From: JAJPHF01 sp035293805
GTDB taxonomy: Bacteria; Chloroflexota; UBA6077; JAJPHF01
Assembly: GCA_035293805.1 (NCBI GenBank)
Contig: DATGMD010000045.1
Location: 54,975 to 118,974, forward strand
Direction: 5' to 3'
Length of the DNA stretch: 64,000 bases
The notes beneath the pieces were generated by a model. That model worked only from the letters and a program-made list of their open reading frames with translations. It was not told the origin of the DNA and made no database searches. The translations under genes and the position numbers were made by a program. This document shows, piece by piece, positions 24,763 through 32,447 of this stretch (position 1 is the first letter of the stretch; each line of letters starts with the position of its first letter).

Positions 24763-25005
24763 GTGCAGATCAGCGTGCGCCTCTACGGCGCGCTGGGCCG
24801 CTACCGGCCGGCCGGGGCGCCGCCCAGCGGCCCGTTCCCCTGGGAGGCGGCCGACGGGGCGACGGCGGCGCAGGTGGCCGCGGAGCTAGGGATCCCGCCG
24901 AACGTCGTGCGCGCCTGCGCCGTCAACGGCGAGACCGTCCCCGCGTCGCGGCGGCTCGCGCCGGGCGACCTCCTAGCCCTGGTGAGCGCGGCCGGCGGCG
25001 GCTGA
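24763..25005 (+). CDS. MoaD/ThiS family sulfur-carrier protein
   Basis: An 80-residue ubiquitin-like protein ending in Gly-Gly (VSAAGGG), the thiocarboxylate-forming tail. Features include the VRLYGALGRYRP opening and the NGETV ... RRLAPGDLLAL region near the C-terminus. It starts with GTG 7 bp after the AOR gene, so it is probably co-transcribed and supplies sulfur for the pterin cofactor of that enzyme, acting like MoaD. No MoaE or other pterin-synthesis genes are in the window. Confidence 0.85.
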   Translation: MQISVRLYGALGRYRPAGAPPSGPFPWEAADGATAAQVAAELGIPPNVVRACAVNGETVPASRRLAPGDLLALVSAAGGG

Positions 25006-25052
25006 GAGTCAGCTCGCCCCGCCAGCGCCGGACGGGGCTGGGCGCCCGCGCG

Positions 25053-25931
25053 CTACCAGTCGCGCTCGACCACGGCGATCTGCATACGGCCGATGCCGGG
25101 CGACTCCACGACGATCGTGTCGCCGGGGGCGATGCGGCCCACGCCCGGCGGGCTGCCCGTCGTATAGACGTCGCCGGGCTGGAGCGGCAGGACGTGCGAC
25201 GCCCGCGACAGCAGGTTCGGGATGTCCACGATCATGTCGGTCGCGCGGGCGTCCTGCTTCTGCTCGCCGTTGTGCCAGAGCTTCACCTGCAACTGCCGCC
25301 AGTCGGGGATCTCGTCGGCCGTCGTGATGCACGGTCCCATCGGGCTGAACGAGGCGTAGGACTTTCGCTGCACCCGCTCTTCGTGGCGGCCGTCGCCCGC
25401 GCGCAGCGTCGCGTCGATCACGATGGTGTAGCCGAAGATGTAGCTCATCGCCTCCTCGGGCGACACGCCCTGCGCCCGCCGGCCGATGACGAAGGCGATC
25501 TCGCCCTCGTGGTCGAAGCGGCGCGTGGGGAAGTCGCGCGCGGGAAGCGCGATGGGGTCCTGCGGCCCTGAGATCGAGCCAGTCGCCTTCAGGAAGAAGC
25601 CGAGCGTGTCGGCCGAGTCGCCGCTGGCCCCGGCGCCGCCGCCGAACTGCTGCACCATCTCGTTGACGTGGGCGCGGAAGTTCGCCGGCGCGGCGAACAG
25701 GTGCATCGGCGCCGGGTTCGGCGCCTGCAAGCGCACCGCGTCGAGCGCCTTGGGTGTCGCCGCGGCAGCCGTCGCCTCCACGCGCGATCGCAGGGTGTCC
25801 CAGCGAGCGATGAGGCGGTTCATGGCCCACAGGTCGCCCGGTTCCCAGCCGGGCACGACCTCGCTCACCTCGCACACGCCATCGTCGATGAGCACGCCGA
25901 TCCGGTAGTCGTCGAACGTTACGAGTCGCAT
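25053..25931 (-). CDS. Fumarylacetoacetate hydrolase (FAH) family protein
   Basis: A 292-residue protein with the FAH fold. Metal ligands are visible in HEGEIAFVIG (Glu142, Glu144) and in the downstream Asp173 (VIDATLRAGDGR). C-terminal marks are DVYTTGSPPGVGRIAPGDTI. The family cleaves C-C bonds of acylpyruvates or hydrates 2-oxo-dienoates in aromatic breakdown. The ATG at 25931 follows GGAGGGG. It may take the ring-cleavage product made by the cupin dioxygenase at 13.6 kb, but the two genes are not in one operon. Confidence 0.88.
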   Translation of the reverse strand: MRLVTFDDYRIGVLIDDGVCEVSEVVPGWEPGDLWAMNRLIARWDTLRSRVEATAAAATPKALDAVRLQAPNPAPMHLFAAPANFRAHVNEMVQQFGGGAGASGDSADTLGFFLKATGSISGPQDPIALPARDFPTRRFDHEGEIAFVIGRRAQGVSPEEAMSYIFGYTIVIDATLRAGDGRHEERVQRKSYASFSPMGPCITTADEIPDWRQLQVKLWHNGEQKQDARATDMIVDIPNLLSRASHVLPLQPGDVYTTGSPPGVGRIAPGDTIVVESPGIGRMQIAVVERDW

Positions 25932-26100
25932 CACCCCTCCTGTCTGGCGCGGCCGGCCAGCCGCTAGCAGCGTTCCGCCGTCCCGCCTCAGCACGTCGCC
26001 TCAGCCCTGTTGTCCGGCGGGCGGGCCGGGCCGCGCGCCGCCCCACGCGCCATGCCCATCTTCGCGGGCGGGCGAGGCGCCGCGCAAGCCGCGGGCGCCA

Positions 26101-27273
26101 TCACTCCATGCTCAGCCGCAGGATGCGGTCGTCCTCGGGCGCCGGGCGGCCGCGGCCGTCGCGGTTGCTCGTCGCCACGTACAGCATCCCATCCGGGCCG
26201 AGCGCCAGCGCCCGCAGCCGGCCGTACTCGCCCGCGATGAGCTGCTGCCGGTCGGCGACCGCCTCCCCATCCTCGGTCAGCGTGAAGCGCCAGAGCTGCC
26301 CGCCCGCCAGCGACGCCAGCCACAGGTTGCCGGCCGGGTCGAACGCCAGCCCGCCCGGCGGCCAGCCGCCCTCGCCGCTCTCGACCACCGGGTCGCGGAA
26401 GCGCGGGTCGCCCGCCATGCCGATCACCTCGGGCCAGCCGTAGTTGCCGCCCGGCACGATGCGGTTGATCTCGTCGTGGCAGCACCAGCCGTTCTCGCCC
26501 GTCGGGCCGTGCTCGGCCGCGTACAGCTGCCCGGTGCCCGGCTGCCAGGCCAAGCCCTCGACGTTGCGGTGTCCGTAGGAATACGTGAGCAGGCCGGGGA
26601 ACGGGTTGTCGTCGGGCACGCTGCCGTCGGGGTTCAGGCGCAGGATCTTGCCGTTGAGCGTCGTCGGGTCCTGCGCCTCGTTGCGGCGCGTCGCGTCGCC
26701 GGTGCCGACGTACAGCTTGCCGTCGGGACCGAAGGCGATGCGCCCGCCGTCGTGGACGCCCCCGCCCGGAATGCCGTCCAGGATGACCGCCTCGGCGTCG
26801 GCCTGGCCGTCGCCGCCCAGGCGCAGGCGGCTCACGCGGTTGCGCGGCCCGTCGGCGGCGTCGTAGGTGTAGTAGACGTAGAAGTCGCCGCTGGCCGCGA
26901 AGTCGGGCGCGAGCGCCAGGCCGAGCAGGCCACCCTCGCTCGTGCTCTGGCTGACCGGCAGCGTGGCCACCGGCTCGGGCCGCACGGCGCCTTGCTCCAT
27001 CACCCGCACGCGCCCCGGCCGCTCGGTGAAGAACAGCCGCCCGTCCGGCGCCCAGGCCAAGGCCCACGGCACGGCGAGCCCCTCGGCCACCGTCTCCACG
27101 TGCAGTGTCTGCGTGGCCAGCGCCGCGGGCGCTCCATTCGGCGTCTGCACGGCCGGCGCCTCGACGCGCGCCGCTCCCCATGCGCCCCGCGCCGCCGTGG
27201 CCCCGCCCCCCAGACTCACGGCCAGCACGCCCAGCCCGCACAGCGCCATAGCCAGCCACCAGCGACATCGCAC
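26101..27273 (-). CDS. PQQ-dependent aldose dehydrogenase-like six-bladed propeller protein (soluble GDH/YliI family)
   Basis: A 390-residue exported beta-propeller. The GTG start at 27273 is supported by GGGAGG six bases upstream and gives an N-terminal membrane or signal segment (LAMALCGLGVLAVSLGGG). Family motifs are GGLLGLALAPDF, GGRIAFGPDGKLYVGTGDA, YGHRNVEGLAW and DEINRIVPGGNYGWPE. The protein would oxidise aldose sugars outside the membrane, using PQQ if the cofactor is available; no pqq genes are seen. A small leader unit with its own promoter and terminator lies 55-205 bp upstream on the same strand. Confidence 0.85.
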   Translation of the reverse strand: MRCRWWLAMALCGLGVLAVSLGGGATAARGAWGAARVEAPAVQTPNGAPAALATQTLHVETVAEGLAVPWALAWAPDGRLFFTERPGRVRVMEQGAVRPEPVATLPVSQSTSEGGLLGLALAPDFAASGDFYVYYTYDAADGPRNRVSRLRLGGDGQADAEAVILDGIPGGGVHDGGRIAFGPDGKLYVGTGDATRRNEAQDPTTLNGKILRLNPDGSVPDDNPFPGLLTYSYGHRNVEGLAWQPGTGQLYAAEHGPTGENGWCCHDEINRIVPGGNYGWPEVIGMAGDPRFRDPVVESGEGGWPPGGLAFDPAGNLWLASLAGGQLWRFTLTEDGEAVADRQQLIAGEYGRLRALALGPDGMLYVATSNRDGRGRPAPEDDRILRLSME

Positions 27274-27329
27274 CGCGCACCTCCCGGCCCGCCCGGGGCC
27301 TGGCCCTCCTGCCGCGCGCGAGAGAAATG

Positions 27330-27360
27330 AAAAGGCCCCCGCTTGGAGCGAGGGCCCTTC
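27330..27360 (-). terminator. Intrinsic terminator or attenuator upstream of the aldose dehydrogenase gene
   Basis: Read on the minus strand, AAGGGCCCTCGCT-CCA-AGCGGGGGCCTTTTC forms a strong stem of about 12 bp with one bulge and one G-U pair, ending in TTTT. It follows the 14-codon ORF and precedes the dehydrogenase gene by about 55 bp, so it could end a short transcript or act as an attenuator. Confidence 0.75.
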
Positions 27361-27401
27361 CGTAGAAAAGGACATCCAGGACGCTTCGGCCTCTAGCGAG
27401 G

Positions 27402-27446
27402 CTAGGCGACCACGGCCTCCCGGATGCCCGTGCGCTTATCACTCAC
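27402..27446 (-). CDS. Possible 14-codon ORF (leader peptide or microprotein)
   Basis: GTG start, 14 sense codons (VSDKRTGIREAVVA), then TAG. It is preceded at the ideal distance of 8 nt by AAAAGGAGGTGAT, an almost full complement of the 16S rRNA 3' end and one of the best SD sequences in the window. A TATAAT box lies about 20 bp before the SD and a terminator hairpin about 40 bp after the stop. An in-frame ATG two codons upstream is too close to the SD. It may be a leader peptide controlling the dehydrogenase gene, or an independent tiny gene. Confidence 0.5.
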   Translation of the reverse strand: MSDKRTGIREAVVA

Positions 27447-27472
27447 AGGCATCACCTCCTTTTCCGAAGTTT

Positions 27473-27478
27473 ATTATA
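27473..27478 (-). promoter_or_regulatory. Consensus -10 box (TATAAT) for the leader unit
   Basis: On the minus strand CTGTATAATAAAC contains a perfect TATAAT, which stands out in this GC-rich DNA. A weak -35 (TTTTGC) lies 17 bp upstream. Transcription would start near 27466 and cross the SD, the 14-codon ORF and the terminator. Confidence 0.6.
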
Positions 27479-27634
27479 CAGATTCCGTGCCCGGCGCAAA
27501 AGGCCAGGTAGCCACCAATTCTACTGATCGCCGGGATCAGGTGCCGGGCCCTGGGCCGGCGGGCGATACTGGAACGGACACCTTACCGCGCCGGGCTGGC
27601 CATCGTCCGTGCGCGGCGCGGGAGGAGCATCGCC

Positions 27635-28411
27635 ATGACGCCAGAGCCGGCCGCGAACGCCTGGGATGCCGAGGCGTACGACCGCACTGTCAGCATCGTC
27701 ACGCGGCTGGGCGCCAGCGTGCTCGACCTGCTCGCCCCCAAGGCGGGCCTGCGCGTGCTCGACCTCGGCTGCGGCACCGGCCACCTGACCGCCCAGATCG
27801 CCGCGGCCGGCGCCGAGGTCATGGGCATCGACGCCGCGCCCAGCATGATCGAGCGCGCCCGCGCCCTCTACCCGCACCTGCGCTTCGCGGTCGGGCGGGG
27901 CGAGGACTTCACGCTCGACGCCCCGGTCGACGCTGTCTTCTCGAACGCGGCCCTCCACTGGATGACGCGGCCCGCGGCCGTTGCCGCATGCGTGGCCCGG
28001 GCGCTGGTGCCGGGCGGGCGGTTCGTCGCCGAGATGGGCGGCCGAGGCAACGTGGCCACCGTCGTCGCGGCGCTCGGCCGCGCGCTCGTGGAGGAGGGCG
28101 TGCCGCCCGCCGCGCAGCCCCGCCCCTGGTACTTCCCCAGCATCCCCGAATACGCGGCGCTGCTGGAGCAGGCCGGCTTCGAGGTGACGTTCATGCACCT
28201 CTTCGACCGCCCCACGCCGCTCGACGACTGCCCGCACGGCCCCGCCGACTGGGTCCGCATGTTCGGCGGCCCCTTCCTCGACGCCGTGCCGCCCGACCGC
28301 CGCGATGCCGTCGCCGCCCGCGTCAGCGCCCTCGTCCGCCCGACGCTCTACCGCGACGGCCACTGGATCGCCGACTACCGCCGCCTGCGCTTCGTCGCCG
28401 TCCGCCGCTGA
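27635..28411 (+). CDS. Class I SAM-dependent methyltransferase (trans-aconitate methyltransferase-like)
   Basis: A 258-residue methyltransferase. Motif I is RVLDLGCGTGHLTAQI (residues 40-55), with the acidic ribose-binding residue in VMGIDAAPSMI and motif IV-like VDAVFSNAALHWM. The SNAALHW segment and length resemble trans-aconitate 2-methyltransferase and related small-molecule O-methyltransferases. The ATG follows GGGAGGAGCATCGCC. The gene is single and divergent from the leader unit and dehydrogenase, so its substrate is unknown. Confidence 0.85.
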   Translation: MTPEPAANAWDAEAYDRTVSIVTRLGASVLDLLAPKAGLRVLDLGCGTGHLTAQIAAAGAEVMGIDAAPSMIERARALYPHLRFAVGRGEDFTLDAPVDAVFSNAALHWMTRPAAVAACVARALVPGGRFVAEMGGRGNVATVVAALGRALVEEGVPPAAQPRPWYFPSIPEYAALLEQAGFEVTFMHLFDRPTPLDDCPHGPADWVRMFGGPFLDAVPPDRRDAVAARVSALVRPTLYRDGHWIADYRRLRFVAVRR

Positions 28412-28694
28412 CAGCGCCCACGGCGCTCGGTCTCCGTACAGTGCTTCCTGGTAACGCGCGCGCTTGGGCCAGTAACATAAGCGAGAGCAACGCCCCCGGT
28501 GCCCAGACAAGCCGTTCGGCCAAGGGCCTTGGAGCCTGGGAGCGCGGGGGGCTCGCCCGCTCGGCCGCCGCTGCCTGCCCCGGCGAGGCGGCCGGGACGG
28601 CCGCGCTCCCGGGCCGGTGAATCGTGCGAGCTAGGAATCGGGGGCGAGAGGGACCGCCACTCGCTTCGTCGGTAGGGCGGTCGTGAGGACGAGC

Positions 28695-29348
28695 ATGCGC
28701 ACCAATCTCCGGCTCCTCGGCGCCGCACTCGCGGGCCTGGCGGCGCTTCTGGCCGCGCCGGCGCCGTCGACCACGGCCCAGGGCTCCGCCTACGCGCTGG
28801 AGCTGCTCGGCGCCGCCTGGGACCACACGACGATCACCTACTCGCTCCAGGCCGACGCCGACGTGCCGCCCGCGGCGCTGGCCCAGGTGCGCGCGGCCGT
28901 GCGCGAGTGGAACGCGCAGCTCGCGCGCCTGGGCGGCCACTACGGCACGCTACGGCTGGCGCCCGCGAGCGGCCTGGGCGCCGACGTGCCGATCGCCGTG
29001 CGCACCCAGGCCGCGCCGACGAGCGGGCTCACGAGCCCCGACATGGCCTATCAGACGGCGGGCTGCTGGCTGCAACAAGCCCCGGTAGTGGTCAGCGTGC
29101 TCGACGCCGACGGCGCGCCGCTCCCCGACGCAACGGTGTTCACCGTCGCGGCGCACGAGCTGGGGCACGCGCTCGGCTTGGGCCACGCCCGCAGTCCCGA
29201 CGACCTCATGTATCCTACCGTTGCCGACGGCCGCCGCTCCCCCTCCGCCCTCGACCTGCGGGGCATTCGGGCCGCCTTCAGCTGGCTCGACGGGACCGCC
29301 AGCACGCCGGGCGCCCCGCGCTGCCCGCGGGCGCGCGGCGTGCAGTAA
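28695..29348 (+). CDS. Secreted matrixin-like zinc metalloprotease
   Basis: A 217-residue exported protein with a signal peptide (MRTNLRLLGAALAGLAALLAAP) and the metzincin zinc site HELGHALGLGH, three His plus the catalytic Glu, followed by a downstream Met-turn (DDLMYPTV). The segment around WDHTTITYSLQADADV matches the start of M10 peptidase domains. It is small, with no hemopexin or prodomain visible. The ATG at 28695 places the signal correctly; a GTG at 28683 is an alternative. It probably acts on extracellular proteins or peptides. Confidence 0.85.
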   Translation: MRTNLRLLGAALAGLAALLAAPAPSTTAQGSAYALELLGAAWDHTTITYSLQADADVPPAALAQVRAAVREWNAQLARLGGHYGTLRLAPASGLGADVPIAVRTQAAPTSGLTSPDMAYQTAGCWLQQAPVVVSVLDADGAPLPDATVFTVAAHELGHALGLGHARSPDDLMYPTVADGRRSPSALDLRGIRAAFSWLDGTASTPGAPRCPRARGVQ

Positions 29349-29444
29349 GGGTAGCTAGGCAGCGACGAGCGGCCGGGCGAGCGAAGCCGATGCGCGGCAC
29401 GAGACGCGCGAGCGCCGCCGAGCGGCATACGGAGTAGGCAAACC

Positions 29445-30035
29445 ATGTCAGAGCCCACGGCGCGCGCACCGATGACCGAGGAGCAGCTGCGAGCGGCGAC
29501 GGTCGGGGAGCTGCAGGCGCTAACCGGGCCGATCCGGCTCGTCGCCTACGATCCGCGGTGGCCCGCGCTGTTTCGCCGCGAGGCCGATCGTATCCAGCGG
29601 CTACTCGGCGACCGCGCGCTGCGGGTCGAGCACGTCGGCTCGACCGCCGTGCCCGGGCTCGCGGCCAAGCCGATCCTGGACCTGCTCCTCGTGGTCGCCG
29701 ACTCAGGGGACGAGCCAGCGTTCGTCCCGGCTCTGACGGGCGCCGGCTACGTGCTGCGCATCCGCGAGCCCGACTGCTATCAGCACCGGCTGTTCAAGGG
29801 GCCGGACACCGAGGTCAACCTGCACGTCTTCTCGGCAGGCTGCCCCGAGATCGACCGCATGCTGCGCTTTCGGGACTGGCTGCGCGCCAAGGAGGCCGAC
29901 CGCGCCCTCTACGAGCGCACTAAGCGCGCCCTGGCCCAGCAGCGCTGGAAATACGTGCAGAACTATGCCGACGCCAAGACCGCGGTGGTCGAGGACATCC
30001 TCCGCCGCGCGCGCGACGAAGCGGACGGCCGCTAA
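29445..30035 (+). CDS. GrpB/UPF0157 family nucleotidyltransferase-like protein
   Basis: A 196-residue protein of the GrpB family, related to nucleotidyltransferase folds. Conserved stretches are IRLVAYDPRWPALF, VEHVGSTAVPGLAAKPILDL and the later NLHVF ... RDWLRA ... YERTKRALA. The GSTAVPGL ... DLL pattern is the family's signature. The biochemical role is not settled; some relatives are linked to coenzyme A or dephospho-CoA kinase fusions. It is a monocistronic or loosely linked gene. Confidence 0.85.
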   Translation: MSEPTARAPMTEEQLRAATVGELQALTGPIRLVAYDPRWPALFRREADRIQRLLGDRALRVEHVGSTAVPGLAAKPILDLLLVVADSGDEPAFVPALTGAGYVLRIREPDCYQHRLFKGPDTEVNLHVFSAGCPEIDRMLRFRDWLRAKEADRALYERTKRALAQQRWKYVQNYADAKTAVVEDILRRARDEADGR

Positions 30036-30072
30036 CCCGCCGCGCGCGGCCAGGGAGCGAGGCAGGAGCTAC

Positions 30073-31167
30073 ATGCGACAACTGCGACGCAAGGCGTGCC
30101 CTCGATGGCGTCTGGCGCGCTTGATTGCGCTGCTGGCGCTGCTGGCCGCCGGGCTGCGGCCGGCGCCCGCGGCGGCCCAGGCGCCCGTGCAGGTCGTGCT
30201 GGACGCGCCGGCCGACAGCAGCACCATTGGGGCGGAGGTGACGGTGCGGGGCTGGGCGAGCGCCGCCTCGGACGCGGCCGGGGTGGACGCCGTGGCCGTG
30301 TACGTCGACGGCGAGGGCGACGACCGCGGGCGCTTCCTCGGGACGGCAAGCTACGGCCTGCCGCGGCCCGACGTGGCGACGGCGCTGGGCGACCCGCGCC
30401 TGGAGAACGTGGGCTACGAGCTGCGCGTGAGCTTGCCGCCAGGCGATCACCGGCTCGCGGTGTACGCGCACGCGAGCGACGCGCCCGAGAGCGGGGGCTG
30501 GTCCGCGCCTGCGGCCGTCACCGTGACGGTGACCAGCGCCGCCGCCGGCACGCCCGCGGCCGCCTCCCGCGCCGCGCCGCGCCCGGCCCCTGCCGCGCCG
30601 CCCGGCGTGACAGGCGCCAGCGTCTGCACCAATCGCGCGCCGAGCGGCGCCTGCCTGGCCTACAGCGCGGCCAACGGCGGCATTGCGATGGTGTGCAGCG
30701 AGCAGAGCGCCCAGGGCGACTGCACGGCCTGGACGCAGAGCTACACGGTCACGACGGCCTGCGCGCAATATGGCGAGGGCGGCCAGTGCCTCGTCTTCGG
30801 CACGTCGCCTGCCGCCAACCCGCCGCCGGGCGGGGCCGCGCAGACGACGGCGCTGTGTCTGGAGTACAACGCGGTCGGCCAGTGCAATCGCTACGCCGGC
30901 CAGCCGGTCGCGGACCCGACCACGATCCGCCTGACCGCGCAGATGTCGGGCACGGCGATTAGCCTCACCTGGTCCGCGCTGCCCGCCGCCGTGAGCTACG
31001 AGGTGCTGCGCTGCCCCACGGCCCAGCTCGGCAACTGCTCCACCGTCGCGCAGGCCGGCGCCACCAGCTTCGCGCTGCCCACGCGCCAGAACTACTGGTA
31101 CGCCGTGCGGGCCCGCGGCGCCGACGGCCAAGTGCTCGCCACCTCGAACTTCCTCGGCCCGCTCTAG
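30073..31167 (+). CDS. Secreted cysteine-containing protein with C-terminal fibronectin-III-like domain
   Basis: A 364-residue exported protein with a signal peptide (RLIALLALLAAGLRPAPAAAQ). An N-terminal Ig-like part follows (VQVVLDAPADSSTIGAEVTV, VRGWASAASDAAGVDAVAVY), then a middle with repeated Cys (SVCTNRAPSGACLAY, ACAQYGEGGQCLVF, CLEYNAVGQCNRY) that look like three related short units. The C-terminal fibronectin-III-like domain contains ISLTWSALPAAVSYEVLRC. The ATG follows CAGGAG. It is likely an envelope or extracellular protein of structural or binding type; no enzyme motif is seen. Confidence 0.7.
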   Translation: MRQLRRKACPRWRLARLIALLALLAAGLRPAPAAAQAPVQVVLDAPADSSTIGAEVTVRGWASAASDAAGVDAVAVYVDGEGDDRGRFLGTASYGLPRPDVATALGDPRLENVGYELRVSLPPGDHRLAVYAHASDAPESGGWSAPAAVTVTVTSAAAGTPAAASRAAPRPAPAAPPGVTGASVCTNRAPSGACLAYSAANGGIAMVCSEQSAQGDCTAWTQSYTVTTACAQYGEGGQCLVFGTSPAANPPPGGAAQTTALCLEYNAVGQCNRYAGQPVADPTTIRLTAQMSGTAISLTWSALPAAVSYEVLRCPTAQLGNCSTVAQAGATSFALPTRQNYWYAVRARGADGQVLATSNFLGPL

Positions 31168-31173
31168 GCGCCC

Positions 31174-31230
31174 GGTCCGGGTTAACGTGTGTATTGGGCT
31201 TCGCCAAACATACACATCAACCTGCACCGG
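31174..31230. terminator. Imperfect hairpin between convergent genes
   Basis: GTTAACGTGTGTATTGG ... TTCG ... CCAAACATACACATCAAC forms an imperfect stem with a UUCG-type loop between the + strand secreted-protein gene and the - strand lipoprotein gene. It could terminate both. Confidence 0.4.
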
Positions 31231-31242
31231 CAGCTTAGCGGC

Positions 31243-32367
31243 TCACGGGCCGCGGTAGTGCGCCGCCAGCCAGCCGCTGGCCTCTAGCTCGCGCAGGAAG
31301 CGGTCGTCGATCAGGTCGGTCGCCTGGGCCGAGCGGGCGTCCGGATGGTCGGTGCTGTCGAGAATTGCCTGCACGCCCTTTACCGACAGGCGCGGGCTCC
31401 AGGCGTCGCGGTTGATTTGATAGGCGTTCTCGGCATCGGCGCGGTTGTCGGTGCGCGTGCCGCGCATCAGCGAGGCGATCGCCTCGTCGTGGTGGTCGCG
31501 CGCGAACTGCATGCCGTCCACGTAGCCCATCACGAAGCGGCGCAGCAGGTCGGGGTCTTGCGCGACCTGCTCGCGCGTCGTGGCCACGTTCAGCGACAGC
31601 ATCTCGATGTTCTGGTCGCGCATGTCGATCAGGATGTTGGCGCCCTGCGCCTGCGCCTGCTCGGTGAACGGAGTGTTCAGCACGACGCCCTGCACGGCCC
31701 CGCTCGCCAGCGCCGCCACGCGCGCCGGGTCCTCGCGCAGGTAGATGATGCCCCAATCGCGGTCCACTTCCAGACCGTAGCGGCGCAACGACTCGATGAG
31801 CGCGAGCGATGCCGTCGAGCCCGCCGTCGACGCCCCGACGGAGCCGCCGCGCAGCCCCTCGACGGTCGTGATGTCGGGCGCGCCCAGGACCTGGAACGTC
31901 GCCTTGTTCATCAGGCCGGCAACGAACACCAGGTTGCGCGCGCCAGCCACCCAGGCCGTCACCGAGCTGCCGCCGGTGATCGCCGCCGGCGCGTTGCCGG
32001 TGCTCAGCGCCTGGCTAGCCGTGGCGGCGGCCATCGGCTCGGGGACGACCTCCAGCCCGTACTGGGCGAAGATCCCGTAATCCACGGCCACCCAGATGGG
32101 TGTGTTCGTCGCCGACACGGTCGCCAGCGGCAGCTCCACCCGGCGCGGCGGCCCCGCCGGCACCGTCGCGGCCCCGCTCGGGTCGGGGTCGGCGGCCGCC
32201 AGGGCGTTCGCGCCCGCTCCCGGCGTGGCCGCCCCGCCCGGCGCGGCCGGGGCGGCGCTGGGCCCGCCGGCGCTCGCCGCCCCACCGGGCGCGGGCGCCG
32301 AGCCCGGCCCGCACGCCACCAACCCCAGCAGCACGACAATCGCCAGCCCACGTCCCACGCGCTCCAT
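31243..32367 (-). CDS. Solute-binding lipoprotein, SsuA/THI5-like
   Basis: A 374-residue lipoprotein: signal with lipobox GLVAC (Cys19), a long Ala/Gly/Pro linker, and a binding domain starting VELPLATVSATNTPIWVAVD and YGIFAQYGLEVVPEPM. It is 80 bp downstream of a second lipoprotein gene on the same strand. No transport membrane components are adjacent. The YGIFxxxGLxVxxxP pattern is typical of the NMT1/SsuA group; the ligand is unknown. Confidence 0.87.
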   Translation of the reverse strand: MERVGRGLAIVVLLGLVACGPGSAPAPGGAASAGGPSAAPAAPGGAATPGAGANALAAADPDPSGAATVPAGPPRRVELPLATVSATNTPIWVAVDYGIFAQYGLEVVPEPMAAATASQALSTGNAPAAITGGSSVTAWVAGARNLVFVAGLMNKATFQVLGAPDITTVEGLRGGSVGASTAGSTASLALIESLRRYGLEVDRDWGIIYLREDPARVAALASGAVQGVVLNTPFTEQAQAQGANILIDMRDQNIEMLSLNVATTREQVAQDPDLLRRFVMGYVDGMQFARDHHDEAIASLMRGTRTDNRADAENAYQINRDAWSPRLSVKGVQAILDSTDHPDARSAQATDLIDDRFLRELEASGWLAAHYRGP

Positions 32368-32447
32368 CGCCGGCTCCTTCCGCTCCCGCTACGGTGGGCC
32401 CAGCATGGCACGGCCCCGGCCGGTTGTCAAGCAGCGCACGGACGCCG

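Noticed and set aside
27449..27464. Plus-strand GCATCACCTCCTTTTC resembling the 16S rRNA 3' end
   Set aside because: Only the anti-SD-like end matches. It is the complement of a strong SD on the minus strand, not an rRNA fragment.
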